Translations under genes and position numbers: made by a program
Origin: Methylomonas sp.
GTDB taxonomy: Bacteria; Pseudomonadota; Gammaproteobacteria; Methylococcales; Methylomonadaceae
Direction of reading: 5' to 3'
NCBI GenBank assembly: GCA_026990815.1
Contig: JALXCS010000252.1
Location: 1 to 14,846, forward strand
DNA length: 14,846 nt
In this document: piece by piece, positions 1 through 8,400 of the stretch
How positions within the stretch are numbered: position 1 is the first letter of the stretch
How the letters are laid out: every line of letters begins with the position of its first letter
The notes under the pieces: generated by a model
Seen by the model: the letters and a program-made list of their open reading frames with translations, nothing else
The model's database searches: none
Told to the model about the DNA's origin: nothing

Positions 1-133
1 CCTTTGCTTTTGCCGATAAATCGTTTTGAAATTTATTTAAATAATTATCAAAAAGAGCATTTATTTTTTTTCTTGTCTTTTCTCGCTCTTTTTTCTTATT
101 TTCAATTTCTGCTTGAGGTCTAATTGATAGCAA
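1..133 (-). CDS. Possible partial hypothetical protein at the window edge, strand uncertain
   Basis: Both strands are open here and I cannot decide between them. On the minus strand a frame starting at a TTG codon (131-133) runs off the left edge and encodes a very Lys/Glu-rich, probably helical segment (it includes AEIENKKKEREK and ALFDNYLNKFQNDL). A stop codon lies two codons upstream of the TTG, there is no ATG, and only a weak GAAG could serve as ribosome binding site. On the plus strand an open frame enters from the left and stops with TAA at 121-123, ending in a hydrophobic tail; the terminator at 154-179 would suit its 3' end. The region is so A/T-rich that either frame could be chance. 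I do not recognise a family. Confidence 0.18.
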   Translation of the reverse strand, partial: MLSIRPQAEIENKKKEREKTRKKINALFDNYLNKFQNDLSAKAK

Positions 134-153
134 TATTTAAACTTCAGTTAAAA

Positions 154-179
154 AAAACGGGCCAACACCGGCCCGTTTT
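154..179 (-). terminator. Intrinsic terminator of the PEP-CTERM gene, bidirectional
   Basis: Perfect 10-bp stem: AAAACGGGCC (154-163) pairs with GGCCCGTTTT (170-179) around a 6-nt loop. Read on the minus strand the stem ends in a run of eight T, a textbook rho-independent terminator 25 bp after the stop of the gene at 204-929. Read on the plus strand it ends GTTTTAATTTT, so it may also stop transcription coming from the left edge. Confidence 0.9.
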
Positions 180-203
180 AATTTTCAAAAAATAATTTTC
201 CTG

Positions 204-929
204 TTAATGCGTGTTTCTTCTGGCTAGGCTGAGTCCGGTAACTCCAGTGATCAATAACAGCCAGGCACCAGGCAATGGTACTGAATTGATGCTTGGTGAG
301 TTAGGCAGTGAAATGATTGCACCATCTGGAAATGCCGGGTCTCCAGTTTGTACTTGTGAATTATCCCATGAGGCCTGATAGGGAGCCTGACCTTCAGCAA
401 AACCAGATTCAAAACTGAATCCTGCTTGTGATTGGCCTGGGAGAATTCCGGAACAATCATACACATCAATTCCAATACAATACCAATGTAATACCTTACT
501 ATGACTATTGAATGGATTAACCGCTTCTGATCCATATAGCCCATCAAAAATAGTTTTCCACGGATCTCCCGGAGATTGCCAAACAGCAACCCCCTGCCAA
601 CCAGTAGCTTGATTTGGCTGTCCAATTGTTTCTATAGCATACCTCCAACCTGCCGGGGACTGGATATTATTAATTCCCATATCGTCAAAATAGGGTAATT
701 CCCAGTCCATTATTATTCTGCCAAATTCATCCATTTCATCATTATGTACAACAAACTTATAAGTCCAACTGCCGCCTCCGTTATCAATAACATCGTCACT
801 GACATGCGACTGTAGAGAATCAGTTGGTAACGGGGCAACAACGACAGCTTGTGCCTGTCCTATTGAAAATATTCCTAAACTGAGTACTCCGGAAAAAATC
901 AGGAATTTAGCAAGTATTGTTTTTTTCAC
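204..929 (-). CDS. PEP-CTERM (VPLP-type) sorting-domain exported protein
   Basis: A 241-aa secreted protein predicted to be processed by an exosortase. The N-terminus is a Sec signal peptide: Lys-Lys, a hydrophobic core, and a likely cleavage after the Ala-Gln-Ala around residues 26-28. The C-terminus (217-238) is a PEP-CTERM tripartite signal: VPLPGAW, a short membrane helix (LLLITGVTGLSLA), then Arg-Arg. The VPLP form of the VPEP motif is common in gammaproteobacteria. The body between is rich in Trp, Gly, Pro and Asp and matches no catalytic family I know. PEP-CTERM proteins are typically linked to exopolysaccharide, floc or biofilm matrix; that role is inferred from the class. A GGAG lies about 17 nt before the ATG, and a perfect terminator follows, so the gene is probably monocistronic. 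It seems unrelated to the nitrate genes. No exosortase gene is in the window. Confidence 0.85.
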   Translation of the reverse strand: MKKTILAKFLIFSGVLSLGIFSIGQAQAVVVAPLPTDSLQSHVSDDVIDNGGGSWTYKFVVHNDEMDEFGRIIMDWELPYFDDMGINNIQSPAGWRYAIETIGQPNQATGWQGVAVWQSPGDPWKTIFDGLYGSEAVNPFNSHSKVLHWYCIGIDVYDCSGILPGQSQAGFSFESGFAEGQAPYQASWDNSQVQTGDPAFPDGAIISLPNSPSINSVPLPGAWLLLITGVTGLSLARRNTH

Positions 930-1045
930 TCTCTTTTCTCCATAATTTCACAGATATAAAAACTAAATTAGCTACAAACAACCTTTAGCTAGTAGTAAAC
1001 AATAGATAGAACTTTAAAATAGACAAGGGGTATTTGCAGCGAAAA

Positions 1046-1083
1046 TGTCTCCATTAATATCAAAACTACTATCGATGGAGACA
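1046..1083. repeat. 9-bp inverted repeat between narK1 and the PEP-CTERM gene
   Basis: TGTCTCCAT (1046-1054) and ATGGAGACA (1075-1083) are perfect inverted copies 20 bp apart. They lie in the 231-bp space (930-1160) between the stop of the second narK and the start of the PEP-CTERM gene. There is no U-run next to either arm, so a classic terminator is unlikely. The repeat may be an operator for the PEP-CTERM gene or a stem-loop in the narK 3' end. Nothing else is evident in this gap. Confidence 0.5.
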
Positions 1084-1160
1084 CAAGCTGGACTCACACA
1101 AATTCAATCATACTAATTATAGCACCACCAGCCTAACATTCAACATAAGCCGCGCAACTT

Positions 1161-2492
1161 TTAAGGATAGATTTCCTCATCATCTTCATCTGAAGGTTCA
1201 AGCATTTCCGGTAACGCTTTTGGCCCTCGCAAGTCAGGATGAAGTCTTTTCTCCGAAATTACAATCGCTGTATGCATCCATATCAAAGAAACAGCAACAA
1301 TGATAAAAAGCAACATGAAACAACTAGTCCAAATACCAATTATGTCATTCATAAAACCAAAGCAAATAGGTAAAACAAAACCACCCAGACCACCAATCAT
1401 GCCAACCAAACCACCGACTGAACCCACATGACCAGGATAGTAAACAGGAATATGCTTGTACACCGCAGCTTTACCGAGTGACATAAAAAAACCTAAAATA
1501 ATGGTCAAAATAACAAAAGGAACCAATGCCATTCTGATAGTAAATTTTATTGGCCCCTCAATACCATGAACTACATAATCTGTAGCCGGATACGACATCA
1601 AAAACAGGCACAATAAACAACTGATAAAAGTCATATACATCACTTTTCTTGCGCCAATCAAATCGGATAACCAGCCACCTAAGGCTCTGAATAGACTACC
1701 CGGTAAAGCATAACATGCCGCTAACATTCCGGCAGTTGCAATATCCAGATGATATACCCCCATATAATATCGAGGCAACCATAATGCTAAAGCTACATAT
1801 GCTCCAAATACAAAAAAGTAATACGTTGCAAAACGCCACACGCGCAAGTGCTTCAATGGTGACAATTGCATCCAGGCTGGTTGAACTTTTTCACCTTTCG
1901 CTTTTCTGAGTTTAGTAGCCGGATCTTCTTCAGTGGAAAACCAGAAAAGTATCGCAGTCGTTAATAAAATTGCAGCATATATTCTGGCCACATTTTCCCA
2001 TCCATAGGCAACCAACAAGAAGGGCGCGCCAAAGTTAGTAATTGCCGCACCGACATTCCCCATGCCAAAAACACCTAGTGCAGTTCCTTGCCGATCTTTT
2101 TCAAACCACCGTGATACGTAGGCTATTCCGACTGCAAAAGAGCCTCCGGCTAAGCCAACACCTAGTGCGGCAAGTAAATACATCGGATAGGTTGTTACCG
2201 AAGCAAGCAACCATACTGCAACAGACGTCGTCACCATCAGCAAGAAATAGACGATGCGACCACCATATTGATCAGTCCAGATACCTAAAAAAATTCGGCT
2301 CAAAGAACCCGTTAAAATTGGCGTAGCTACCAACAAGCCAAATTCAGAATCATTAAGCCCAAGATTTTGCTTTATCTTGATGCCGATAATAGAAAAAATA
2401 GTCCAGACTGCAAAGCAAACGGTAAAAGCAACAGTACTGACAATTAAACTCTTGGTCTGTTGACCTCGAGTTACACCATCTAGTTCATGCAT
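1161..2492 (-). CDS. narK: Nitrate/nitrite transporter, MFS NNP family, NarK1/NasA-like (443 aa)
   Basis: A twelve-helix major-facilitator carrier of the nitrate/nitrite porter family, in the cytoplasmic membrane. Signature features are the conserved Arg in TM2 (R66, in SLSRIFLG) and in TM8 (R269, in SLFRALGGWLSD), which bind the anion in NarK structures. Others are two glycine-rich NNP motifs (GLAGGSFAVGIAYVSRWF near 112-130; SVGGLVGMIGGLGGF in TM11) and the MFS loop DQYGGR at 74-79. It lacks the long N-terminal extension of the other NarK here. Its sequence style is nearer the NarK1/NasA branch, often proton-coupled uptake carriers. The C-terminus is a cytoplasmic acidic tail (SDEDDEE). AGGGGG lies 6-7 nt before the ATG. 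It follows narI by 177 bp that contain a strong stem-loop, so it may be the last gene of the nar operon or have its own promoter. Uptake versus antiport cannot be settled from sequence. Confidence 0.9.
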   Translation of the reverse strand: MHELDGVTRGQQTKSLIVSTVAFTVCFAVWTIFSIIGIKIKQNLGLNDSEFGLLVATPILTGSLSRIFLGIWTDQYGGRIVYFLLMVTTSVAVWLLASVTTYPMYLLAALGVGLAGGSFAVGIAYVSRWFEKDRQGTALGVFGMGNVGAAITNFGAPFLLVAYGWENVARIYAAILLTTAILFWFSTEEDPATKLRKAKGEKVQPAWMQLSPLKHLRVWRFATYYFFVFGAYVALALWLPRYYMGVYHLDIATAGMLAACYALPGSLFRALGGWLSDLIGARKVMYMTFISCLLCLFLMSYPATDYVVHGIEGPIKFTIRMALVPFVILTIILGFFMSLGKAAVYKHIPVYYPGHVGSVGGLVGMIGGLGGFVLPICFGFMNDIIGIWTSCFMLLFIIVAVSLIWMHTAIVISEKRLHPDLRGPKALPEMLEPSDEDDEEIYP

Positions 2493-2614
2493 TTGATTCC
2501 CCCTTATTTTTTGTGGATATTAAAGCGTAACTAATTTGTATATTTATCATTATTGCGGTAAAAGGTATAAAAAAAAATTTGGAGTGACGAGATGTTTTTT
2601 AGATTCACCTCAAG

Positions 2615-2644
2615 CTAGCCCTCTCTCCATCAAGAGAGGGCTAG
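2615..2644 (-). terminator. Perfect 12-bp stem-loop after narI, no U-run
   Basis: CTAGCCCTCTCT (2615-2626) pairs perfectly with AGAGAGGGCTAG (2633-2644) around a 6-nt loop, 25 bp beyond the narI stop and upstream of the second narK. Neither side has a T-run. It is therefore either a non-canonical or rho-assisted terminator, or an mRNA processing/stabilising hairpin that sets narK expression apart from narGHJI. Confidence 0.6.
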
Positions 2645-2669
2645 AATCATTAAATCGACAACTCCTTTT

Positions 2670-3365
2670 TTATCGCTGTTTGACCATTTTTGTTCTAACC
2701 AGCTGGTAGGGTCTGAATATATAGCTAAACGGTGCGCTCCATACGTGGACCAATCGGGTAAATGGAAACAAAAAGAATACTGTCATCCCCAAGAACAAAT
2801 GCAATTTGTAAATAAAGCCTACATCGTCTAATAAGTAGGGTTCTGCATTCAGTTTCAGTACGCCTTGAACCCATTCGGCAAGCATAATCATTGTTGTAGC
2901 TTCATCATTGACAGCATGGTAAATGGAAACAAAAATACTCAGCAAACCAACCGCCAAAGTAACCAATATCCAATCTAAAATAAAGATGTCCATAAAGCGG
3001 CTGTTGGCTCTTACACGAGAATTAAACATCCGTCTCCGCCATAAGATCACACCACCGATCATGCATATCGAGCCAAATAATGCGCCCAGGGTAATCGCAA
3101 TATATTGATGCGCCAAATCGGAAATTCCCATTTTTAAAAATAACCAATGTGGCGTCACCAAGCCGGCAAAATGTCCAAAAAACAAAGCCAGAACCCCGAT
3201 ATGAAATAGGATACTACCTTTGCGAAGTAATTCTTTCTCAAACAATTGACTGGAATCGGCTTTCCAGGTGTATTGCTCTCTGTCAAACCGAATCAGACTG
3301 CCTACAAAAAAAGTAGTCAGGGCAATATAGGGGTAAACGCCAAAAAGAAAATTCGTCAGATTCAT
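2670..3365 (-). CDS. narI: Respiratory nitrate reductase gamma subunit NarI (diheme cytochrome b)
   Basis: Membrane anchor and quinol-oxidising subunit of NarGHI, 231 aa against 225 in E. coli. It passes electrons from quinol through two b hemes to NarH and releases protons outside. Five membrane helices are visible. The axial heme ligands correspond to H55 and H65 (LFHIGVLALFFGH) and H189 and H207 (LHLFLG and LVHVWS), spaced as in the E. coli protein (56, 66, 187, 205). The conserved N-terminal FGVYPY segment and C-terminal FSYIFRPYQLVR are present. It begins 8 nt after the narJ stop with an AGGT before the ATG, so it is almost certainly translated from the same message. The protein appears complete and functional. 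Confidence 0.96.
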   Translation of the reverse strand: MNLTNFLFGVYPYIALTTFFVGSLIRFDREQYTWKADSSQLFEKELLRKGSILFHIGVLALFFGHFAGLVTPHWLFLKMGISDLAHQYIAITLGALFGSICMIGGVILWRRRMFNSRVRANSRFMDIFILDWILVTLAVGLLSIFVSIYHAVNDEATTMIMLAEWVQGVLKLNAEPYLLDDVGFIYKLHLFLGMTVFFLFPFTRLVHVWSAPFSYIFRPYQLVRTKMVKQR

Positions 3366-3373
3366 AATAATAC

Positions 3374-3901
3374 CTATGCAGCTATATCGGCAAGATGTCC
3401 ATGCTGTTCCACCATTCTGACCAGTGGCGCGTATGGACTGTTGTTTTCTTCAAGACGACTGGCAATAATATCTGTCGCCTGTACAGTTTGTTGCAGGAAT
3501 GATCGAGCACTCGGGAGGTCATCCATGGTTGCAACATATTCCAGAATCAACGGCAAATAGTCTGGCAATTCACCATCACCAATTTCAAACCCGGTTGATT
3601 TGTACAATTCGGATAATTGAATCAATGCCGGCCCTCGATCCCTGTCTTGCTCATCAAACAAATGATAGGTCAGATACAAGGAATGCTCCGCAACCAAATC
3701 AAAAGTGTTGACATATTCGGCTTGAAATTTCGTCAACGACATCGACGATGCCCAATCAATGAATGCATCCAGTTTTTGTTTGTCTTCCACTGGCAAATCG
3801 GTTTGCTCAGCAAGTGTTTGTCTAATATCGCCCCAATGCTCGACCAATTCCTTGCCTGGATATTCCAATAAGATCGATAAAATTTTGTAAACCGGAATCA
3901 T
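3374..3901 (-). CDS. narJ: Nitrate reductase molybdenum cofactor assembly chaperone NarJ
   Basis: Cytoplasmic chaperone of the NarJ/TorD family. It binds apo-NarG, aids FeS and Mo-bisMGD insertion, and holds back membrane docking; it is not part of the mature enzyme. The family core is clear: YLTYHLFDEQDRDRG followed by ELPDYLPLILEYVATM, matching the E. coli HGESRDRG and ELPDHLPLYLEYLA stretches. At 175 aa it is clearly shorter than E. coli NarJ (236 aa). The charged C-terminal tail is missing while the helical core is whole, and the frame ends cleanly before narI, so I read this as a short family member, not a frameshift. The ATG overlaps the narH stop in an ATGA junction, implying coupled translation. 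Confidence 0.95.
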   Translation of the reverse strand: MIPVYKILSILLEYPGKELVEHWGDIRQTLAEQTDLPVEDKQKLDAFIDWASSMSLTKFQAEYVNTFDLVAEHSLYLTYHLFDEQDRDRGPALIQLSELYKSTGFEIGDGELPDYLPLILEYVATMDDLPSARSFLQQTVQATDIIASRLEENNSPYAPLVRMVEQHGHLADIAA

Positions 3902-5469
3902 GCCTTTTCTCCATCAGAGCGTTTGGCTGCCGGATGATAACGGACAAATTCAAGAACATCTTCAGTTTTCTTGCGTCGATCAGGAAAAATAGAAGCATTT
4001 GGACTGATACTGCAGCCATCATTCCCAAAACTGAAACCATTATCACCCTGAAAGCTATGAAAATCCTCATGACGCAGTTCTTCATGACTGGTTGGAATAA
4101 CAAACCGGTCTTCATAATTGGCGATGGCCATGTAACGATACATCTCACGAACAGATGCTTCATCCAGACCCACTTCTTCCAAAACTGCCAAATCAGTTTT
4201 ACCTTCCACATTCAGTGAACGATAAAAACTGCGCATCGCAATCATTCGTTTCAAGGCCATAACAATCGGCTCTTCTTTACCCGCAGTCAGCATATTGGCA
4301 AGGTACTGAATCGGCAAACGCATAGTTTCGATTTTAGGGATAACACCATCAGGAGCAGTTTCCAGATTACCTTGGTCAATTTGTGCCTGAACCGGTGACA
4401 AAGGCGGTACATACCAAACCATCGGCATGGTTCGATATTCGGGGTGCAATGGAAAAGCAACCTTCCACTCAACCGCCATTTTATAAATAGGTGATTGTTG
4501 TGCTGCTTCCAGCCAGGATTCAGGAATACCGTCCACCCTCGCCTGTTTAATCACCTCTGGGTCATTCGGATCTAAAAACAGATCCAGTTGCGCCTGGTAC
4601 AGATCTTGTTCATTTTTAACAGAAGCCAGTTCTTCAATGCGATCTGCATCATAAAGCATCACACCATTGTAACGAATCCGGCCAACACAAGACTCTGAAC
4701 AAACCGTTGGTAATCCTGATTCAACCCGAGGATAGCAAGCGGTACATTTTTCTGCCTTGCCTGACTCCCAATTGAAAAACATTTTTTTGTAGGGGCAAGC
4801 ACTAATACACATACGCCAGCCGCGACATTTGTCCTGATCAACCAGAACAATACCATCTTCTTCACGCTTGTATAAAGAACCTGAGGGACAAGAGGCAACA
4901 CAAGCAGGATTGATGCAGTGATTACAAATACGCGGTAAATACATCAAAAAGGTCTGCTCAAATTCTGCATAGACCTGTTTTTCCATGTCATTAAAGTTAC
5001 TGTCCTCTCCACGCGCTTCAAATGTACCACCCAGATCATCTTCCCAGTTGGGTCCCCATTCGATTTTTTCCAGACGACTACCATCAATCAGCGAACGCGG
5101 TCTCGCTGTTGGCGTCGCTTCACTCAATTTACTGTTTTGCAAATGGGCATAGTCATAGGTGAATGGTTCGTAATAATCATCAATCGTCGGCATGTTTGGA
5201 TTCATGAAAATATTACGCAGAATATTCAGTCGATTACCGGGTTTTAATTGCAACTTGCCTTTTACCAGCTCCCAACCACCATTCCATTGTTCCTGGTCTT
5301 CCCAGTTTTTGGGATAACCAATACCCGGCTTAGTTTCTACATTGTTAAACCAGACATATTCCATGCCTTTACGATTAGTCCAGACATTTTTACAGGTTAC
5401 CGAGCAGGTGTGACAACCAATACACTTGTCGAGATTAAAGACCAGTGAAAAATTTGCTCTTACTTTCAT
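3898..5469 (-). CDS. narH: Respiratory nitrate reductase beta subunit NarH (iron-sulfur)
   Basis: Electron-transfer subunit, 523 aa (E. coli 512), carrying electrons from NarI hemes to NarG through three [4Fe-4S] and one [3Fe-4S] cluster. The four ligand groups are intact: C16-x2-C19-x2-C22-x3-C26 (CIGCHTCSVTC); C182, C185, C190 and C194 (CNHCINPACVASCP); C215, C221 and C225, where the usual second Cys is Trp (CRGWRMCISAC), the hallmark of the [3Fe-4S] site; and C242, C245, C257 and C261. It faces the cytoplasm and has no signal peptide. The start is 14 nt after the narG stop with a GAGG ribosome binding site, and the end overlaps narJ by 4 nt. No irregularity seen. Confidence 0.98.
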   Translation of the reverse strand: MKVRANFSLVFNLDKCIGCHTCSVTCKNVWTNRKGMEYVWFNNVETKPGIGYPKNWEDQEQWNGGWELVKGKLQLKPGNRLNILRNIFMNPNMPTIDDYYEPFTYDYAHLQNSKLSEATPTARPRSLIDGSRLEKIEWGPNWEDDLGGTFEARGEDSNFNDMEKQVYAEFEQTFLMYLPRICNHCINPACVASCPSGSLYKREEDGIVLVDQDKCRGWRMCISACPYKKMFFNWESGKAEKCTACYPRVESGLPTVCSESCVGRIRYNGVMLYDADRIEELASVKNEQDLYQAQLDLFLDPNDPEVIKQARVDGIPESWLEAAQQSPIYKMAVEWKVAFPLHPEYRTMPMVWYVPPLSPVQAQIDQGNLETAPDGVIPKIETMRLPIQYLANMLTAGKEEPIVMALKRMIAMRSFYRSLNVEGKTDLAVLEEVGLDEASVREMYRYMAIANYEDRFVIPTSHEELRHEDFHSFQGDNGFSFGNDGCSISPNASIFPDRRKKTEDVLEFVRYHPAAKRSDGEKA

Positions 5470-5483
5470 TTTATTTCCTCGCC

Positions 5484-8400
5484 TTATTTGCTTTCTTCAC
5501 AAGTGTAAGGTGCTTGATGAACACCATCAGGATTGAGCGCTGCCTCGTGATCATCGGTTAACGGTTTTTCCAGCCACTGAATATCAGCATTTTCGATCTT
5601 ATGTACGATGACATATTCATCACGCTGTGATCCTACAGTACCGTAATAATTCAGACCATAACTCAACTGTGCATAACCACCAATCATGTGAGTTGGTTTG
5701 ACGGTGATTCGGGTAACACTATTATGAATACCGCCACGCTTGCCAGTTGTATTTGATCCCGGTGCATTAACATTCTTCTCCTGGGCGTGATACATCATCG
5801 CCATGCCATCAGGAATACGTTGACTGACCACCACGCGAACCATCGTCGCACCATTGACATTAAGCACTTCTGCCCAATCATTGTCTTCCATACCTATGGA
5901 CTGTGCATCATTCTCTGAAATCCAGATATGCGGTCCGCCACGAGATAAACTTAGCATCCGTAAATTATCATGGTAAGTACTGTGAATACCCCACTTGCCA
6001 TGCGGAGTAAGCCAATTCAATGTTAAATGTGGTTTGCCATCCAGTTTTTCCTTCATGAGAGCAGTACTTTGCATATCAACAGCAGGCCGGTAACTACAAA
6101 AACCTTCCCCGAAATCGCGCATCCATTGATGATCTTGATAGAACTGAGCCCGGCCGGTTATGGTTCTGAAAGGAATGCGTTCATGGATATTGGTATATCC
6201 AGCGTTGTAACTGACCTTTTCAGATTCAATACCACTCCAGGTCGGTGCAGTAATGATTTTTCTTGGTTGCGCTTTAATATCGCGGAAGGTAATTTTCTCA
6301 TCCTCCCTCGCTAAGGCCAGATGAGTATGGTCAATGCCGGTTTTTTTACTGAGCGATTTCCATGACCTTACAGCAACTTCACCATTGGTTTCAGGCGCTA
6401 AAGCCAAAATTGCTTCACAAACATTAATATCATTCTCTAATGAAGGCATGCCTTTACTCACGCCCTCTTCCTGAATCGTATAATTAATCTCTTTCAGGTG
6501 CTCATATTCCTTTTCAGTTTCCCAGTCGATACCCTTAATATTATTCCCTTGTTCCCTTAATAACGGCCCAAGAGAAGTATATTTTTTGTAGGTATCTGAA
6601 AATTCACGCTGCACAAGTTTTAATAAAGGCAAAGTCTTTCCTGGAACTGGTTCACAATCCCCTTTCTTCCAGTCCTTAACATCCAGGGCTTGAGCAATTT
6701 CAACTGGCGTATCATGCAAAATAGGCAAAGCAACCAGATCCTTCTGTGGTTCCAAATGTTTTTCTGCCAGTTCTGAAAAACGCTTGGCAATAGTTTTAAA
6801 AATCTGCCAATCGGATTTGGATTCCCAACCCGGATCAACCGCTTGAGTTAATGGATGGATAAAAGGATGCATGTCAGTGGTATTCAAATCGTTCTTTTCA
6901 TACCACGTCGCTGTGGGCAACACGATATCCGAATAAGCGCCAGTCGAATTTAACCGAAAATTGATATCCACCATCAAATCCAGTTTGGCAATAGGTGCAT
7001 CTTTATGCCATTTAATTTCTTTGCCCTTAGCATCTGGTAAAACATCCTGCATTACTGCATTTTGCGCACCCAGCAAATGTTTTAGGAAATATTCATGGCC
7101 TTTAGCACTGGCACCGATTAAATTGGCCCGCCAGACAAACAAGTTACGAGGGTGATTTTCCGGCGCATCAATGTCTTCTGCCGCAAAGGCGATATCGCCA
7201 GATTTTAGTTTTTCAATCACATAATCGGCAACGCTTTTTTCATCTTTTGCGCCAGCCTTTTCTGCTTCCTTAACAATTTCAAGTGGATTTTTATTAAAAT
7301 GCGGTGCCGATGGCAACCAACCCAGACGCTGTGAAACCACATTGTAATCAGCCAGGTTGTAACCTTTATAGGTCTTGCTTGCCGATGACGCCAACAAGGC
7401 ATCAGCATTCAGGGTTTCATAACGCCATTGATCGGTATGAAAATAAAAATAAGAAGTGCCGTTCATGTGGCGAGGCGGCTTTTGCCAGTCCAGGGCAAAT
7501 GCAATCGGCGCCCAACCTGACTGTGGCCGTAATTTTTCCTGGCCAACATAATGCGCCCAGCCGCCACCACTTTGACCAACACAGCCGCACATGTGCAGCA
7601 GGTTCATAATGGCGCGATAATTCATGTCATTGTGATACCAGTGGTTGATACCAGCGCCCAGTATCACCATGGATTTACCCATGGTTTTAGCAGCATTATC
7701 GGCAAATTCACGGCCGGTACGAATGATGTCGGCTTGTTTAACCCCAGTAATTTTTTCCGCCCAGGCAGGGGTGTTGGGGATACTGGCGTCATCATATCCT
7801 TTGGCACAAGCACCGCCCAAACCGCGATCAATACCATATTGCGCCAGTTGCAAATCAAAAACGGTGGCAACCAATACTTCCTTGCCATCCAGTTGCATTT
7901 TTTTGACAGGCACATTGCGTTTCATTGGCTGGTCCTTCCCGGATTCAAAATTTGGGAACAACACTTCTGCCACATCATCTTTATCAAAGATCAGACTCAA
8001 ACGAGGCTTGCTGGTTTTTCTGCCGATTTTTTTTGCTTGCAGATTCCATTTGCCATCTTCGCCCCAGCGAAAACCCACCGAACCATTTGGTGCAATCACA
8101 TCGCCACTGCTTTCATCAATAACAACGGTCTTCCATTCGGGATTATTTTCTTCTCCCAAAGCCTTATCAAAATCCGAAGCTCTGAGAAACCGGCTTGTGT
8201 TATAGGATTTACCTTTTTTATCCAACATGACCAGCATTGGTAAATCAGTATAAGCACGAGCGTATTCTTCAAAATAGGCATCTTGCTTGTCGACATAAAA
8301 TTCCTTTAGCGCCACATGACCCATTGCCATGAAAACTGCGGCATCAGTACCTTGTTTGGCCGGCATCCATAAGTCGGCAAATTTTACATTTTCTGCATAA

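Noticed and set aside
251..625. A 124-aa minus-strand frame inside the PEP-CTERM gene
   Set aside because: It is an alternate frame of a gene with a clear signal peptide, sorting motif and terminator.
1037..1052. Sigma-54-like GG-N10-GC on the minus strand upstream of the PEP-CTERM gene
   Set aside because: Only 7 of 11 consensus bases; too weak to list as a promoter, mentioned only with the dyad.
7551..8243. A 230-aa open frame (and another of 186 aa at 7645-8205) on the plus strand opposite narG
   Set aside because: They are antisense shadows of a strongly conserved NarG sequence; the translations have no family resemblance and no ribosome binding site of note.
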